From Sedimentimonas flavescens (GTDB taxonomy: Bacteria; Pseudomonadota; Alphaproteobacteria; Rhodobacterales; Rhodobacteraceae), in the NCBI RefSeq assembly GCF_019264375.1, contig NZ_JAHVAI010000012.1, positions 1-64,000 of the forward strand: a stretch of DNA of 64,000 nt, read 5' to 3'. Position 1 is the first letter of the stretch; each line of letters opens with the position of its first letter. The translations under genes were made by a program, and so were the position numbers. Positions 18,166 through 27,685 of the stretch are shown here, in pieces. The notes below the pieces were generated by a model. That model made no database searches and was not told the DNA's origin. It was given only the letters and a program-made list of their open reading frames with translations.

Positions 18166-19095
18166 ATGACGATCCGACTGAACAGACGCACTGCCCTTGC
18201 CACCGCCGGTCTGGCTTTCGCAACCCCTGCGCTCCTGCTCGGGCGCGCAGCAGTGGCTCAGGGCACGACCGCCCCACCCGCCGCAATCCCGCCTTACCGG
18301 CGGATGATGCTTGGCAATTTCACCGTGACCACGCTTCTGGCGGCCACCGGCAAGATGGAGGAACCCCAGGGTGTTTTCGGGATGAATGCCAGCCCCGAGG
18401 AGTTCGCGGCGCTCTCGGAGGCGGCCTTCATCCCTGCCGACAGATCGTTCAGTTTCTTCACGCCGACGCTGGTTGAAACCGGCGGCGAGAAGATCCTTTT
18501 CGACACCGGGCTTTCGGCCGATGGCATCCGTGCGGCGCTTGGCGCGGCCGGGCATGACGCGGGCTCGATCACCACGGTCGTGCTGACCCATATGCACCCC
18601 GACCATATCGGCGGCCTGTCGGACGATGCTGGCGCGACCTTCGCCAATGCCACCTATGTCACCGGCCAGGCCGAGTTCGACCACTGGGCCGCCACCGGGA
18701 ACGAGGGCTTCGAGGCCAAGGTGCGCCCGCTGGCCGAAAAGATGCGCTTCCTCGGCGATGGAGAGGATGTCGCGACCGGCGTCACCTCGGTTCTTGCCGC
18801 AGGGCATACGCCCGGCCACATGGCCTATTGGCTGCAAAGCGAGGGGCGCGAACTTGTGCTGACCGCCGACACCGCCAACCATCACGTCTGGTCGCTGCAA
18901 AAGCCCGACTGGGAAGTGCGCTATGACGCCGACAAGGCCGCCGCCGCCGCGACCCGGCGCAGCCTTCTGGGGCGCATCGCGGGCGACAAGGTGCCCTTCG
19001 TGGGCTACCACATGCCCTTCCCGGGCGTGGGGTACCTTGAGACCAAGGACGACGGTTTCCGCTTCGTGCCCGCCAGCTACCAGCTCGATCTTTAA
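18166..19095 (+). CDS. Exported MBL-fold metallohydrolase
   Basis: The 309-residue protein starts with MTIRLNRRTALATAGLAF, a twin-arginine-like signal peptide with an AVAQG cleavage region. The mature part has the metallo-beta-lactamase motif THMHPDHIGG, a later AAGHTPGHMAYW with another metal histidine, and LTADTANHHV. These fit a zinc hydrolase of the glyoxalase/lactonase type acting in the periplasm. The ATG at 18166 is preceded by GGGAGG. It stands between the small protease and a PfkB kinase; its substrate is unclear. Confidence 0.85.
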   Translation: MTIRLNRRTALATAGLAFATPALLLGRAAVAQGTTAPPAAIPPYRRMMLGNFTVTTLLAATGKMEEPQGVFGMNASPEEFAALSEAAFIPADRSFSFFTPTLVETGGEKILFDTGLSADGIRAALGAAGHDAGSITTVVLTHMHPDHIGGLSDDAGATFANATYVTGQAEFDHWAATGNEGFEAKVRPLAEKMRFLGDGEDVATGVTSVLAAGHTPGHMAYWLQSEGRELVLTADTANHHVWSLQKPDWEVRYDADKAAAAATRRSLLGRIAGDKVPFVGYHMPFPGVGYLETKDDGFRFVPASYQLDL

Positions 19096-19107
19096 ACCTT
19101 CTGCGCT

Positions 19108-19131
19108 GCGGCGATCCCCTTGGATCGCCGC
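19108..19131 (+). terminator. Strong hairpin between the MBL hydrolase and the kinase gene
   Basis: GCGGCGATCC and GGATCGCCGC form a perfect ten-base-pair stem with the loop CCTT. It follows the MBL stop codon by 13 bases. No U-run follows, so termination would be inefficient or Rho-assisted. Confidence 0.45.
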
Positions 19132-19178
19132 GCCCAACCTGTCATGATTGCGCTAAACCTACCCGTGCAGGGGCGCCC

Positions 19179-20126
19179 ATGACCTCGATCCTGACCATCA
19201 CCCTCAATCCCACGGTCGATCTGTCGATCACCGCCGAGCATGTCGAGCCCGACCGCAAGCTGCGCTGTTCGCGACCCGACGAGGACCCGGGCGGCGGCGG
19301 CATCAACGTCAGCCGCGCGATCACCGTTCTGGGCGGCCACTCCACCGCCTTCGTGGCGCTTGGCGGCCCCACGGGCGACAAGGTCATGCACCTGCTGGCC
19401 GAGCAAGGGATCGGCCTCTATCCCTTTCGCGCCCCGGCCGAGACGCGCCAAAGCCTGACCGTCACCGACGCCTCGACGGGCGAGCAATATCGCTTTGTCA
19501 TGCCGGGTCCGACCTGGGGTTCGGGCGATGTGAAGAAGGCGCTTGACCGGATCGCACGGGCCGCTCCGGAAAACGGGATCGTCGTGCTTTCGGGCAGCCA
19601 GCCGCCGGGCGTGCCCGACGACTTCCCCGCGCGGCTCTCGTCGCGGATCGCCCGGACCAAGGCGCGCTTCTTCCTCGACACCTCGGGGCGCGCGCTGCAC
19701 AATCTGCTCTATGCGGGGGCCAAGCCCGCCGACGTGCTTCGGATGGACGATATCGAGGCCGAGGAACTGGCCCGCCGCCCGCTGCCCAACCGCACCGACA
19801 GCGCCGATTTCGCGCAAAGCCTCGTGCTGCGCGGGATCGCCAAGGCGGTGATCGTGGCGCGTGGCGGCGATGGCAACGTGCTGGCCACCGCGACCGAGCG
19901 GTGGGTGGCCGAGGCCGCGCCCGTGCCGGTCGTCTCCAAGGTCGGCGCAGGCGACAGTTTCGTTGGCGCCTTCACCCTGGCGATGGCGCGCGGACTGACC
20001 CTGCCCGAGGCGCTGCGTTGGGGCGCGGCGGCGGCCTCGGCGGCGGTGATGACCCCCGCGACCGACCTGTGCGAAGTGCGTGAGGTCCGGCGCCTGCTGC
20101 CTGCAAGCCCCGTCTCGGCGCTCTGA
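19179..20126 (+). CDS. 1-phosphofructokinase family hexose kinase (PfkB)
   Basis: The 315-residue protein starts ILTITLNPTVDLSI, as FruK/LacC-type kinases do. It has the Gly-rich GGGGINVSRAITVLGG signature, and the C-terminal anion-hole motif KVGAGDSFVGAF with the catalytic Asp. It phosphorylates a sugar phosphate such as fructose 1-phosphate, fructose 6-phosphate or tagatose 6-phosphate; the exact substrate is undetermined. It is not accompanied by PTS genes, which argues against a dedicated fructose operon. It converges with nadE, four bases apart. Confidence 0.87.
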   Translation: MTSILTITLNPTVDLSITAEHVEPDRKLRCSRPDEDPGGGGINVSRAITVLGGHSTAFVALGGPTGDKVMHLLAEQGIGLYPFRAPAETRQSLTVTDASTGEQYRFVMPGPTWGSGDVKKALDRIARAAPENGIVVLSGSQPPGVPDDFPARLSSRIARTKARFFLDTSGRALHNLLYAGAKPADVLRMDDIEAEELARRPLPNRTDSADFAQSLVLRGIAKAVIVARGGDGNVLATATERWVAEAAPVPVVSKVGAGDSFVGAFTLAMARGLTLPEALRWGAAAASAAVMTPATDLCEVREVRRLLPASPVSAL

Positions 20127-20130
20127 GCAG

Positions 20131-21789
20131 TCAGCTCGGGTCGCGCCAGCGGTTGACCATCGGGTAGCGCCGATCCAGCCAGAAGGCCCGCGTCGTCAGG
20201 CGCGGCCCCGGCGCCGACTGGAAGCGCTTCCATTCCGAGATATAGAGCAGATGCTCGATGCGCTTGACCGTGGCGCGGTCGAAGCCCGCGGCAACGATCT
20301 CCTCGACCGACTGATCCTCTTCCACCAGCCGCTCAAGGATCGCGTCGAGCACCTCGTAGGGCGGCAGGCTGTCCTGGTCCTTCTGGTTCTCGCGCAGCTC
20401 GGCCGAGGGCGGCTTGGTGATGATCTGCGGCGGCACGACCTCGCCCTCCGGGCCCTTCATCCAGGGCCGGTGATTGGCGTTGCGCCAGCGGCAGGTCTCA
20501 AACACGCGGGTTTTATAAAGGTCTTTCAGCGGGTTATAGCCGCCCGCCATGTCGCCATAGATGGTGCAGTAACCCACCGCGACCTCGGATTTGTTGCCCG
20601 TGGTCAGCAGCATCGCACCGAACTTGTTCGAGATCGCCATCAGCATCGCGCCGCGCAGACGCGACTGGATGTTTTCCTCGGTGACGTCAGGCTTGGTGCC
20701 CTCCATCAGATGCGCAAGCGCCCCCTCCACCGCGTGGCGGCTTTCCTCGATCGACACGGTATCGAGCCGACAGCCCAACCGCCGCGCCGCATCCGCCGCA
20801 TCATCGAGCGAACCCTGCGAGGTAAAGCGCGAGGGCAGCATGACGCAATGCACGTTCTCGGGCCCCATCGCATCGGCCGCAATCGTCGCCACCAGCGCCG
20901 AGTCGATCCCGCCCGACAGGCCCAGTACGACCTTCTTGAAGCCCGACTTTGCCAGGTAGTCATGCAGCCCCATGACCATGGCGCGGTAGTCCTGCTCCCA
21001 ATCGTCGGGCTGCGCGTCCTTGCGGCCGGGCAGCGCGCGCCAGCCCTCGGGGCCGCGCTCAAAATCGACATGGTCGATGACCTCGTCGAAGGGCGCAAAA
21101 TGCACCGCCATCTCGCCATGCGGGTTCAGAACGAAGCTGGAGCCGTCGAAAAGCTGGTCATCCTGCCCGCCGACCATGTTGAGGTAAACCAGCGGCAGCC
21201 CCGTCTCGACCACCCGCGCCACGGCGACATTCATCCGCAGATCAAGCTTGCGGCGGCGATAGGGCGAGCCGTTCGGCACCAACAGGATCTCGGCTCCGGT
21301 CTCGGCCAGCGTCTCGGCCACATCGGGATGCCAGGCATCCTCGCACACCGGCGTGCCGACGCGCAGCGGCCCGATCCGGTAAGGCCCCGAGATCGGCCCC
21401 GAATCGAACAGGCGCATCTCGTCGAAGACGTCCTCATATGGCAGGTGATGCTTGAGCAGCCGGGCCACCACCTTGCCCTCCTGCAAAATCCAGTAAGCGT
21501 TGTATTGCCCGCTCTCGTCCCAGTACGGCCCGCCGATCCCAAGCGCGGGACCATCGGTGATCTTCGCCGCCAGAGCCTCCATCGCCGCCATCGCGTCGCG
21601 CACGAAGGCGGGTTTGAGCACCAGATCCTGCGTCTGGTAGCCGGTCAGGAACATCTCGGGCAGGGCCACCATCTGCGCCCCGGCGCGCTTGCCCTCTTGC
21701 CAGGCGGCCAGCGCCTTGTCGGCATTGGCCCCAAACGCGCCCACGGTGGCGTTCAACTGGGCAAGGGTCAGGCGAAATGTCTCGGCCAT
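20131..21789 (-). CDS. nadE: Glutamine-dependent NAD+ synthetase
   Basis: The 552-residue enzyme fuses an N-terminal nitrilase-type glutaminase (Glu45, Lys113, Cys149 in PVCEDAWHPD) with a C-terminal NAD synthetase carrying the ATP pyrophosphatase motif SGGIDS at 292-297. Ammonia made by the first domain amidates nicotinate adenine dinucleotide. TTGNKSEVAVGYCTIYGD is the usual NadE motif near residue 400. It is transcribed alone, divergent from the MORN gene. Confidence 0.96.
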   Translation of the reverse strand: MAETFRLTLAQLNATVGAFGANADKALAAWQEGKRAGAQMVALPEMFLTGYQTQDLVLKPAFVRDAMAAMEALAAKITDGPALGIGGPYWDESGQYNAYWILQEGKVVARLLKHHLPYEDVFDEMRLFDSGPISGPYRIGPLRVGTPVCEDAWHPDVAETLAETGAEILLVPNGSPYRRRKLDLRMNVAVARVVETGLPLVYLNMVGGQDDQLFDGSSFVLNPHGEMAVHFAPFDEVIDHVDFERGPEGWRALPGRKDAQPDDWEQDYRAMVMGLHDYLAKSGFKKVVLGLSGGIDSALVATIAADAMGPENVHCVMLPSRFTSQGSLDDAADAARRLGCRLDTVSIEESRHAVEGALAHLMEGTKPDVTEENIQSRLRGAMLMAISNKFGAMLLTTGNKSEVAVGYCTIYGDMAGGYNPLKDLYKTRVFETCRWRNANHRPWMKGPEGEVVPPQIITKPPSAELRENQKDQDSLPPYEVLDAILERLVEEDQSVEEIVAAGFDRATVKRIEHLLYISEWKRFQSAPGPRLTTRAFWLDRRYPMVNRWRDPS

Positions 21790-21989
21790 CGGCGGCTCCT
21801 CTTACACGTCTGGCTTGGTTTAGCGCCAAGGCCGAGCGGTTGAAAGGCAGGCTGCGTCAATTTTGCCCCGTTCGGCAAGGCTTGGCACCCGCGAGGCTCC
21901 GCGGAGCGCTTGTCTCGGCCCGAAGCTGCCTTTAGGCTGTGCACGCCCGGGCAGAGCAGGCCAGGGGCCAAGATTGATAGGGGGCACGC

Positions 21990-23474
21990 ATGGCAGGCAA
22001 CGGCAGCAGAGTCGGTCACTTCCGGGCATATGGTCTGGCACTGGCACTCTCGGGCCTTGCGGCATCGCTACCGCTGAGCGTGGCGGCGCAGGACGTCATC
22101 ACCAAGCAATATGACGACGGCGGCGTCTATGAGGGCACCTTCAAGGACGGCAAGCAGCACGGCACCGGCAGCTACCGCCTGCCCTCGGGCTATGAATACG
22201 AAGGCGACTGGGTCATGGGTGAGATCCTGGGCCAGGGCCGCGCGAAATTCCCCAACGGCTCGGTCTACGAGGGTCAGTTCACCAAGGGCGAGCCGAACGG
22301 CAAGGGCAAGATCACCTTCGCTGATGGCGGCACCTATGAAGGCGACTGGGTCGCGGGCCAGATCACCGGAGAGGGTGTTGCGACCTATTCGAACGGCACC
22401 ACCTACACCGGCAGCTTCAAGAACGCGTTGCATGACGGCAAGGGCGTGCTTACCGGCCCCGATGGCTACCGCTACGAGGGCGACTGGGTCGCGGGCGTCA
22501 AGCAAGGCACGGGCAAGATCAGCTACCCCGATGGCGCGGTTTACGAGGGCGCCATGCTGGCCGGGCTGCGCGCCGGGCAAGGCAAGCTGACCATGGCCGA
22601 CGGGCTGACCTACGAGGGCGGCTGGAAAGAGGGCCAAATGGACGGCGCTGGCCGCCTTGTGCAGAGCAATGGCGATGTCTTCGAAGGCGCCATGGCCGCG
22701 GGCAAGCGCGAGGGACCGGGCAAGGTCACCTATGCGAATGGCGATGTCTACGAGGGCGGATTTGTCGCCGACCGCCGCCAGGGCAAGGGCGTGTTCCGCG
22801 GCACCGACGGCTATATCTACGATGGCGACTGGTTTGAGGGTCGGATCGAGGGCTCCGGCACCGTGACCTACCCCGATGGCTCGGTCTATGCCGGGCAGTT
22901 CCTCAACGACCTGCCGCAGGGCAAGGGGCTGATCACCTACCCCGACGGTTCGACCTACGAGGGCGACTGGCAGGCGGGCGTGATCGAGGGCACCGGCGTT
23001 GCGCGCTATGCCAACGGGCTGGTCTACGAGGGCCAGTTCCTCGCCGCGCGCAACCACGGCATGGGCAAGATGACCTATCCCGACGGCTACATCTATGAGG
23101 GCCAGTGGGCCGACGGCCAGCGCCATGGGCAGGGCCGCGCGACCTATTCGGACGGCACGGTCTACGAGGGCAATTTCGACGCGGGCCAACGCTCGGGCCA
23201 GGGCAAGATCACCATGCCCGGCGGCTTCACCTATGAGGGCGGCTGGCGCAATGGTGAGATCGACGGCGAGGGCGTGGCCACCTACGCCAATGGCGACGTC
23301 TATGAGGGCACCTTCGTCATGGGCAAGCGACAGGGCAAGGGCGTGATGCGCTATGCCTCGGGCGAGGTTGCCTCGGGCACCTGGAACGAAAACGTGCTGA
23401 CCGAGGAAGCCCCCGCCCCGACCGAAGCCGAGCAGGCCCCGGTCGAAGCAGCCCCCGCCCCCGCCGGGAACTGA
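21990..23474 (+). CDS. Exported MORN-repeat protein (18 repeats)
   Basis: The 494-residue protein has an N-terminal signal peptide ending near VAAQD. From residue 47 to 460 it contains 18 consecutive MORN repeats, each exactly 23 residues long and of the form YEGxF/W-x4-G-x-G-x4-DG. A short Glu/Pro/Ala-rich tail follows. MORN arrays form elongated beta-hairpin sheets used for protein or membrane contact. Repeats alternate between an aromatic Phe (or Met) type and a Trp type, with the order reversed at repeats 9-10. A periplasmic or cell-surface scaffold is plausible; no partner is indicated by the neighbours (nadE, leuA). Confidence 0.85.
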   Translation: MAGNGSRVGHFRAYGLALALSGLAASLPLSVAAQDVITKQYDDGGVYEGTFKDGKQHGTGSYRLPSGYEYEGDWVMGEILGQGRAKFPNGSVYEGQFTKGEPNGKGKITFADGGTYEGDWVAGQITGEGVATYSNGTTYTGSFKNALHDGKGVLTGPDGYRYEGDWVAGVKQGTGKISYPDGAVYEGAMLAGLRAGQGKLTMADGLTYEGGWKEGQMDGAGRLVQSNGDVFEGAMAAGKREGPGKVTYANGDVYEGGFVADRRQGKGVFRGTDGYIYDGDWFEGRIEGSGTVTYPDGSVYAGQFLNDLPQGKGLITYPDGSTYEGDWQAGVIEGTGVARYANGLVYEGQFLAARNHGMGKMTYPDGYIYEGQWADGQRHGQGRATYSDGTVYEGNFDAGQRSGQGKITMPGGFTYEGGWRNGEIDGEGVATYANGDVYEGTFVMGKRQGKGVMRYASGEVASGTWNENVLTEEAPAPTEAEQAPVEAAPAPAGN

Positions 23475-23490
23475 GCCCCACGCATTGCCT

Positions 23491-23543
23491 CTGTCGCGGA
23501 TCATGCCGCGACAGACCGCCCGCGCCGAGCGGGCCGCATTTTT
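23491..23543 (+). terminator. Terminator region after the MORN gene
   Basis: Two hairpins follow the stop codon. CTGTCGCGG (23491-23499) pairs with CCGCGACAG (23506-23514). GCCCGC (23518-23523) pairs with GCGGGC (23529-23534) and is followed by CGCATTTTT. The second is a plausible intrinsic terminator separating this gene from the leuA leader. Confidence 0.65.
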
Positions 23544-23568
23544 CGCTTTTCAATCGCGCTCGACGCCC

Positions 23569-23574
23569 TATAGT
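23569..23574 (+). promoter_or_regulatory. Candidate -10 element of the leuA leader transcript
   Basis: TATAGT matches the -10 consensus in five of six positions. Nothing close to TTGACA lies at the expected distance, only a TTTTCA-like stretch. If used, transcription would start near 23581, within a few bases of the leader-peptide ATG. Confidence 0.45.
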
Positions 23575-23582
23575 CCCACCCC

Positions 23583-23675
23583 ATGACACGGATGATGAAC
23601 ATTTCGACCGACCGTACCGGGGCCTTCGCCCCCGGCCTGTCCGTCCGTGGTCTCCTTCTTCTTAGCAGCCTCTGA
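23583..23675 (+). CDS. Leucine-rich leader peptide of leuA
   Basis: A 30-codon frame starts ATGACACGG and ends with VRGLLLLSSL followed by TGA. Four consecutive Leu codons and a fifth two codons later are what a leucine attenuation leader should have. The stop is the entry point of a hairpin (CTGAGCG 23672-23678 with CGCTCAG 23695-23701). The next gene is leuA, whose pathway product is leucine. There is no Shine-Dalgarno sequence in a normal position if transcription starts near 23581, so translation may be nearly leaderless. Confidence 0.7.
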   Translation: MTRMMNISTDRTGAFAPGLSVRGLLLLSSL

Positions 23676-23754
23676 GCGTGCCCTCGGGCGCGACCGCTCA
23701 GGGGTATCCAGCGCCCGAAGCTCCCGAAGCCCAAGCGAGTGCTGGCCTTCGGGG
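23672..23754 (+). promoter_or_regulatory. Putative leuA attenuator with alternative hairpins
   Basis: CTGAGCG/CGCTCAG encloses GCCC/GGGC just after the leader stop. Further on, two copies of CCCGAAG (23714-23720 and 23723-23729) compete for one CTTCGGG (23747-23753). Such mutually exclusive pairing fits leucine-dependent control, but there is no U-run, so it may work by Rho or by hiding the leuA start. Confidence 0.5.
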
Positions 23755-23792
23755 TCCCATGACGCTAAGGAAAATGACGAAGAGACAATCCC

Positions 23793-25364
23793 ATGGCCCA
23801 GAATATGACTGATAATTCCCGAGTTCTGATTTTCGACACCACCCTGCGCGACGGCGAACAGTCGCCCGGCGCGACCATGACCCATGACGAGAAGCTGGAA
23901 ATCGCGCAGCTGCTCGACGACATGGGCGTCGATGTCATCGAAGCGGGCTTCCCGATCGCCTCCGAGGGTGACTTCGAAGCGGTCTCGGACATCGCGAAGA
24001 ACGCCAGGAACTCGGTGATCTGCGGCCTGAGCCGCGCGAACTACAAGGATATCGACCGCTGCTGGGAGGCCGTGCGCCACGCCAAGCGGCCGCGCATCCA
24101 TACATTCATCGGCACCTCGCCGCTGCACCGGGGCATCACCAACCTCGATCAGGACGAGATGATTGCCCGCATCCATGAAACCGTCACCCATGCCCGCAAC
24201 CTGTGCGAGGATGTGCAGTGGTCGGCGATGGACGCCATCCGGACCGAGCGTGACTATCTGTGCCGCGTGGTGGAAACCGCGATCAAGGCCGGTGCGACCA
24301 CGATCAACATCCCCGACACGGTGGGCTACACCCTGCCGCAGGAATCGGCCGACATCATCGCGATGCTGCTGGAAAAGGTGCCGGGCGCCGATCAGGTGAT
24401 CTTCGCCACCCACTGTCACAACGACCTCGGCATGGCGACGGCGAACGCGCTGGCGGCGGTCTCGGCCGGGGCACGCCAGATCGAATGCACGATCAACGGC
24501 CTGGGCGAGCGCGCAGGCAACACGGCCCTCGAAGAGGTCGTGATGGCGATCAAGGTGCGCAAGGATCTGATGCCCTTCACCACCCGGATCGACACCACCA
24601 AGATCATGGGCATCTCGCGCCGCGTCAGCCAGGTCTCGGGCTTCCCGGTGCAGTTCAACAAGGCCATCGTCGGCAAGAACGCCTTCTTGCATGAATCGGG
24701 CATTCACCAGGACGGCGTGCTGAAGAACGTCGAGACCTTCGAGATCATGAAGCCCGCCGACATCGGCATCACCGAGACGAACATCGCCATGGGCAAGCAC
24801 TCGGGCCGTGCGGCGCTGCGCTCCAAGCTGCAGGACCTGGGCTTTGAACTGGCCGATAACCAGCTCAACGATGTGTTCGTGCGCTTCAAGGCGCTGGCCG
24901 ACCGCAAGAAGGAAATCTACGACGATGACCTGATCGCGCTGATGTCGGACTCGGCGGCCAATACCGACACCGACTATCTGCAGGTCAAGTGGCTGCGCGT
25001 GGTTTGCGGTTCGGACGGTCAGGAAGCCGAGTTGAAGATGCTGGTCGACAACGTCGAGAAATCGGCCAAGTGCGAAGGCGACGGCCCCGTCGATGCGGTG
25101 TTCAACTGCGTCAAGACGATCTATCCGACGACCGCGCGGCTCAAGCTCTATCAGGTCCATGCCGTGACCGAGGGCACCGACGCGCAGGCCACCGTCTCGG
25201 TTCGCATGGAAGAGGACGGTCGCATCGTGACCGGCTCGGCTGCAGATACCGACACGATCCTGGCCTCGGTCAAGGCCTATGTCGGCGCGCTGAACCGCCT
25301 GCGCGTGCGCAGCCAGAAGACCGCGCCGGATGCCGACGTGAAATCGATCAGCTACAAACTCTGA
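23793..25364 (+). CDS. leuA: 2-isopropylmalate synthase
   Basis: The 523-residue protein has the DRE-TIM metallolyase N-terminus FDTTLRDGEQSPGATM, the metal-binding FATHCHNDLGMA and GLGERAGN motifs, and a C-terminal LeuA allosteric dimer domain after about residue 400. It condenses acetyl-CoA with 2-oxoisovalerate, the committed step of leucine synthesis, and is feedback-inhibited by leucine through the C-terminal domain. A leader peptide with a Leu run lies about 120 bases upstream. A classical terminator follows. Confidence 0.96.
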   Translation: MAQNMTDNSRVLIFDTTLRDGEQSPGATMTHDEKLEIAQLLDDMGVDVIEAGFPIASEGDFEAVSDIAKNARNSVICGLSRANYKDIDRCWEAVRHAKRPRIHTFIGTSPLHRGITNLDQDEMIARIHETVTHARNLCEDVQWSAMDAIRTERDYLCRVVETAIKAGATTINIPDTVGYTLPQESADIIAMLLEKVPGADQVIFATHCHNDLGMATANALAAVSAGARQIECTINGLGERAGNTALEEVVMAIKVRKDLMPFTTRIDTTKIMGISRRVSQVSGFPVQFNKAIVGKNAFLHESGIHQDGVLKNVETFEIMKPADIGITETNIAMGKHSGRAALRSKLQDLGFELADNQLNDVFVRFKALADRKKEIYDDDLIALMSDSAANTDTDYLQVKWLRVVCGSDGQEAELKMLVDNVEKSAKCEGDGPVDAVFNCVKTIYPTTARLKLYQVHAVTEGTDAQATVSVRMEEDGRIVTGSAADTDTILASVKAYVGALNRLRVRSQKTAPDADVKSISYKL

Positions 25365-25382
25365 GCGAATTTTCGACCCTCG

Positions 25383-25415
25383 GGCGCCGTGCAGATCCCT
25401 GCACGGCGCCTTTTT
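25383..25415 (+). terminator. Intrinsic terminator of leuA
   Basis: GGCGCCGTGCAG and CTGCACGGCGCC form a twelve-base-pair stem around a four-base loop, followed at once by TTTTT. It lies 19 bases after the leuA stop. Confidence 0.9.
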
Positions 25416-26745
<1,330 letters not shown>

Positions 26746-26759
26746 CACCGTCAGCGGAC

Positions 26760-26775
26760 GGGGGGCTTGCCCCCC
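26760..26775 (+). terminator. Intercistronic hairpin between mreB and mreC
   Basis: GGGGGG-CTTG-CCCCCC forms a six-pair GC stem with a four-base loop, 14 bases after the mreB stop and directly before the mreC ribosome site (GGAGG near 26782). There is no U-tract, so partial attenuation or mRNA end protection is more likely than full termination. Confidence 0.45.
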
Positions 26776-26791
26776 CTAGGCGGAGGCGCGA

Positions 26792-27685
26792 TTGGCACGC
26801 AATCGGGACGATCAGGATTACGCAGGCCCCCTGCGCCGCATCGGCATTGCGGCGCTGATCCTCGTGCTGGCCGCGACCTTCCTTGTCTGGCGCATCGACA
26901 GCCCGCGGGTTGAACGCTTCCGCGCCAGTTTCATTGACCGTTTCGTTCCGACCTTCGACTGGGCCATGGTCCCGGTGACGAATGTGCTCGGCATGGTCGA
27001 AGGCTTCCGCTCCTACGCGCGCATCTACGAGCAGAACCAGGAGCTGCGCCGCGAGTTGCAGCAGATGAAATCCTGGAAAGAGGCCGCCGTTCAGCTGGAA
27101 CAGCAAAACGCCAAGCTCTTGGCACAGAACCAGGTGCGGCTTGATCCCAAGCTGACCTCGGTTTCGGGTGTGGTGCTTGCGGATTCGGGCAGCCCGTTCC
27201 GGCAGTCGGTCCTGCTCAATGTGGGCTCGCGCGACGGGATCGTGGATGGCTGGGCGACGATGGACGGGCTGGGGCTGGTGGGCCGCATCTCGGGCGTCGG
27301 GCGCACGACAAGCCGCGTGGTGCTGCTGACCGATTCCTCGTCGCGCATCCCGGTCACGATCCAGCCCTCGGGGCAGCGGTCGATCCTGACGGGTGACAAC
27401 TCGCCCTTCCCGCCGCTCGACTTCCTTGAAAACCCTGACCAGATCCGCCCCGGCGACCGCGTGATCTCGTCGGGCGATGGCGGCGTTTTTCCGGCGGGCC
27501 TTCTGGTTGGCCAGGTGATGCAGGGTCAGGACCGGCGCCTGCGCGTGCGCCTCTCGGCCGATTACGAGCGGCTCGATTTCCTGCGCGTGCTGCGCTCGCA
27601 CCCGGCCGAGCAGTTGCAGGACGCGGGCCCACTGATCCCGCCACCGCCCGCAACGATCGAGATGTCGGAGGGCGGCAATGGTTGA
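26792..27685 (+). CDS. mreC: Rod shape-determining protein MreC
   Basis: The 297-residue protein has a short basic N-terminus, one transmembrane segment (IGIAALILVLAATFLVW), a coiled coil (about residues 70-115) and the MreC beta domain with GLVGRISGVG and LTDSSSRIPV. It links MreB filaments to periplasmic cell-wall enzymes. The start is a TTG (26792-26794) with a good GGAGG at a proper distance; no ATG is better placed. The last eight bases overlap mreD. Confidence 0.95.
   Translation: MARNRDDQDYAGPLRRIGIAALILVLAATFLVWRIDSPRVERFRASFIDRFVPTFDWAMVPVTNVLGMVEGFRSYARIYEQNQELRRELQQMKSWKEAAVQLEQQNAKLLAQNQVRLDPKLTSVSGVVLADSGSPFRQSVLLNVGSRDGIVDGWATMDGLGLVGRISGVGRTTSRVVLLTDSSSRIPVTIQPSGQRSILTGDNSPFPPLDFLENPDQIRPGDRVISSGDGGVFPAGLLVGQVMQGQDRRLRVRLSADYERLDFLRVLRSHPAEQLQDAGPLIPPPPATIEMSEGGNG

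Noticed and set aside
22128-23369. The MORN repeats as a CRISPR array
   Set aside because: The 69-base units are in frame, diverged and translated; there are no identical short repeats with unique spacers.
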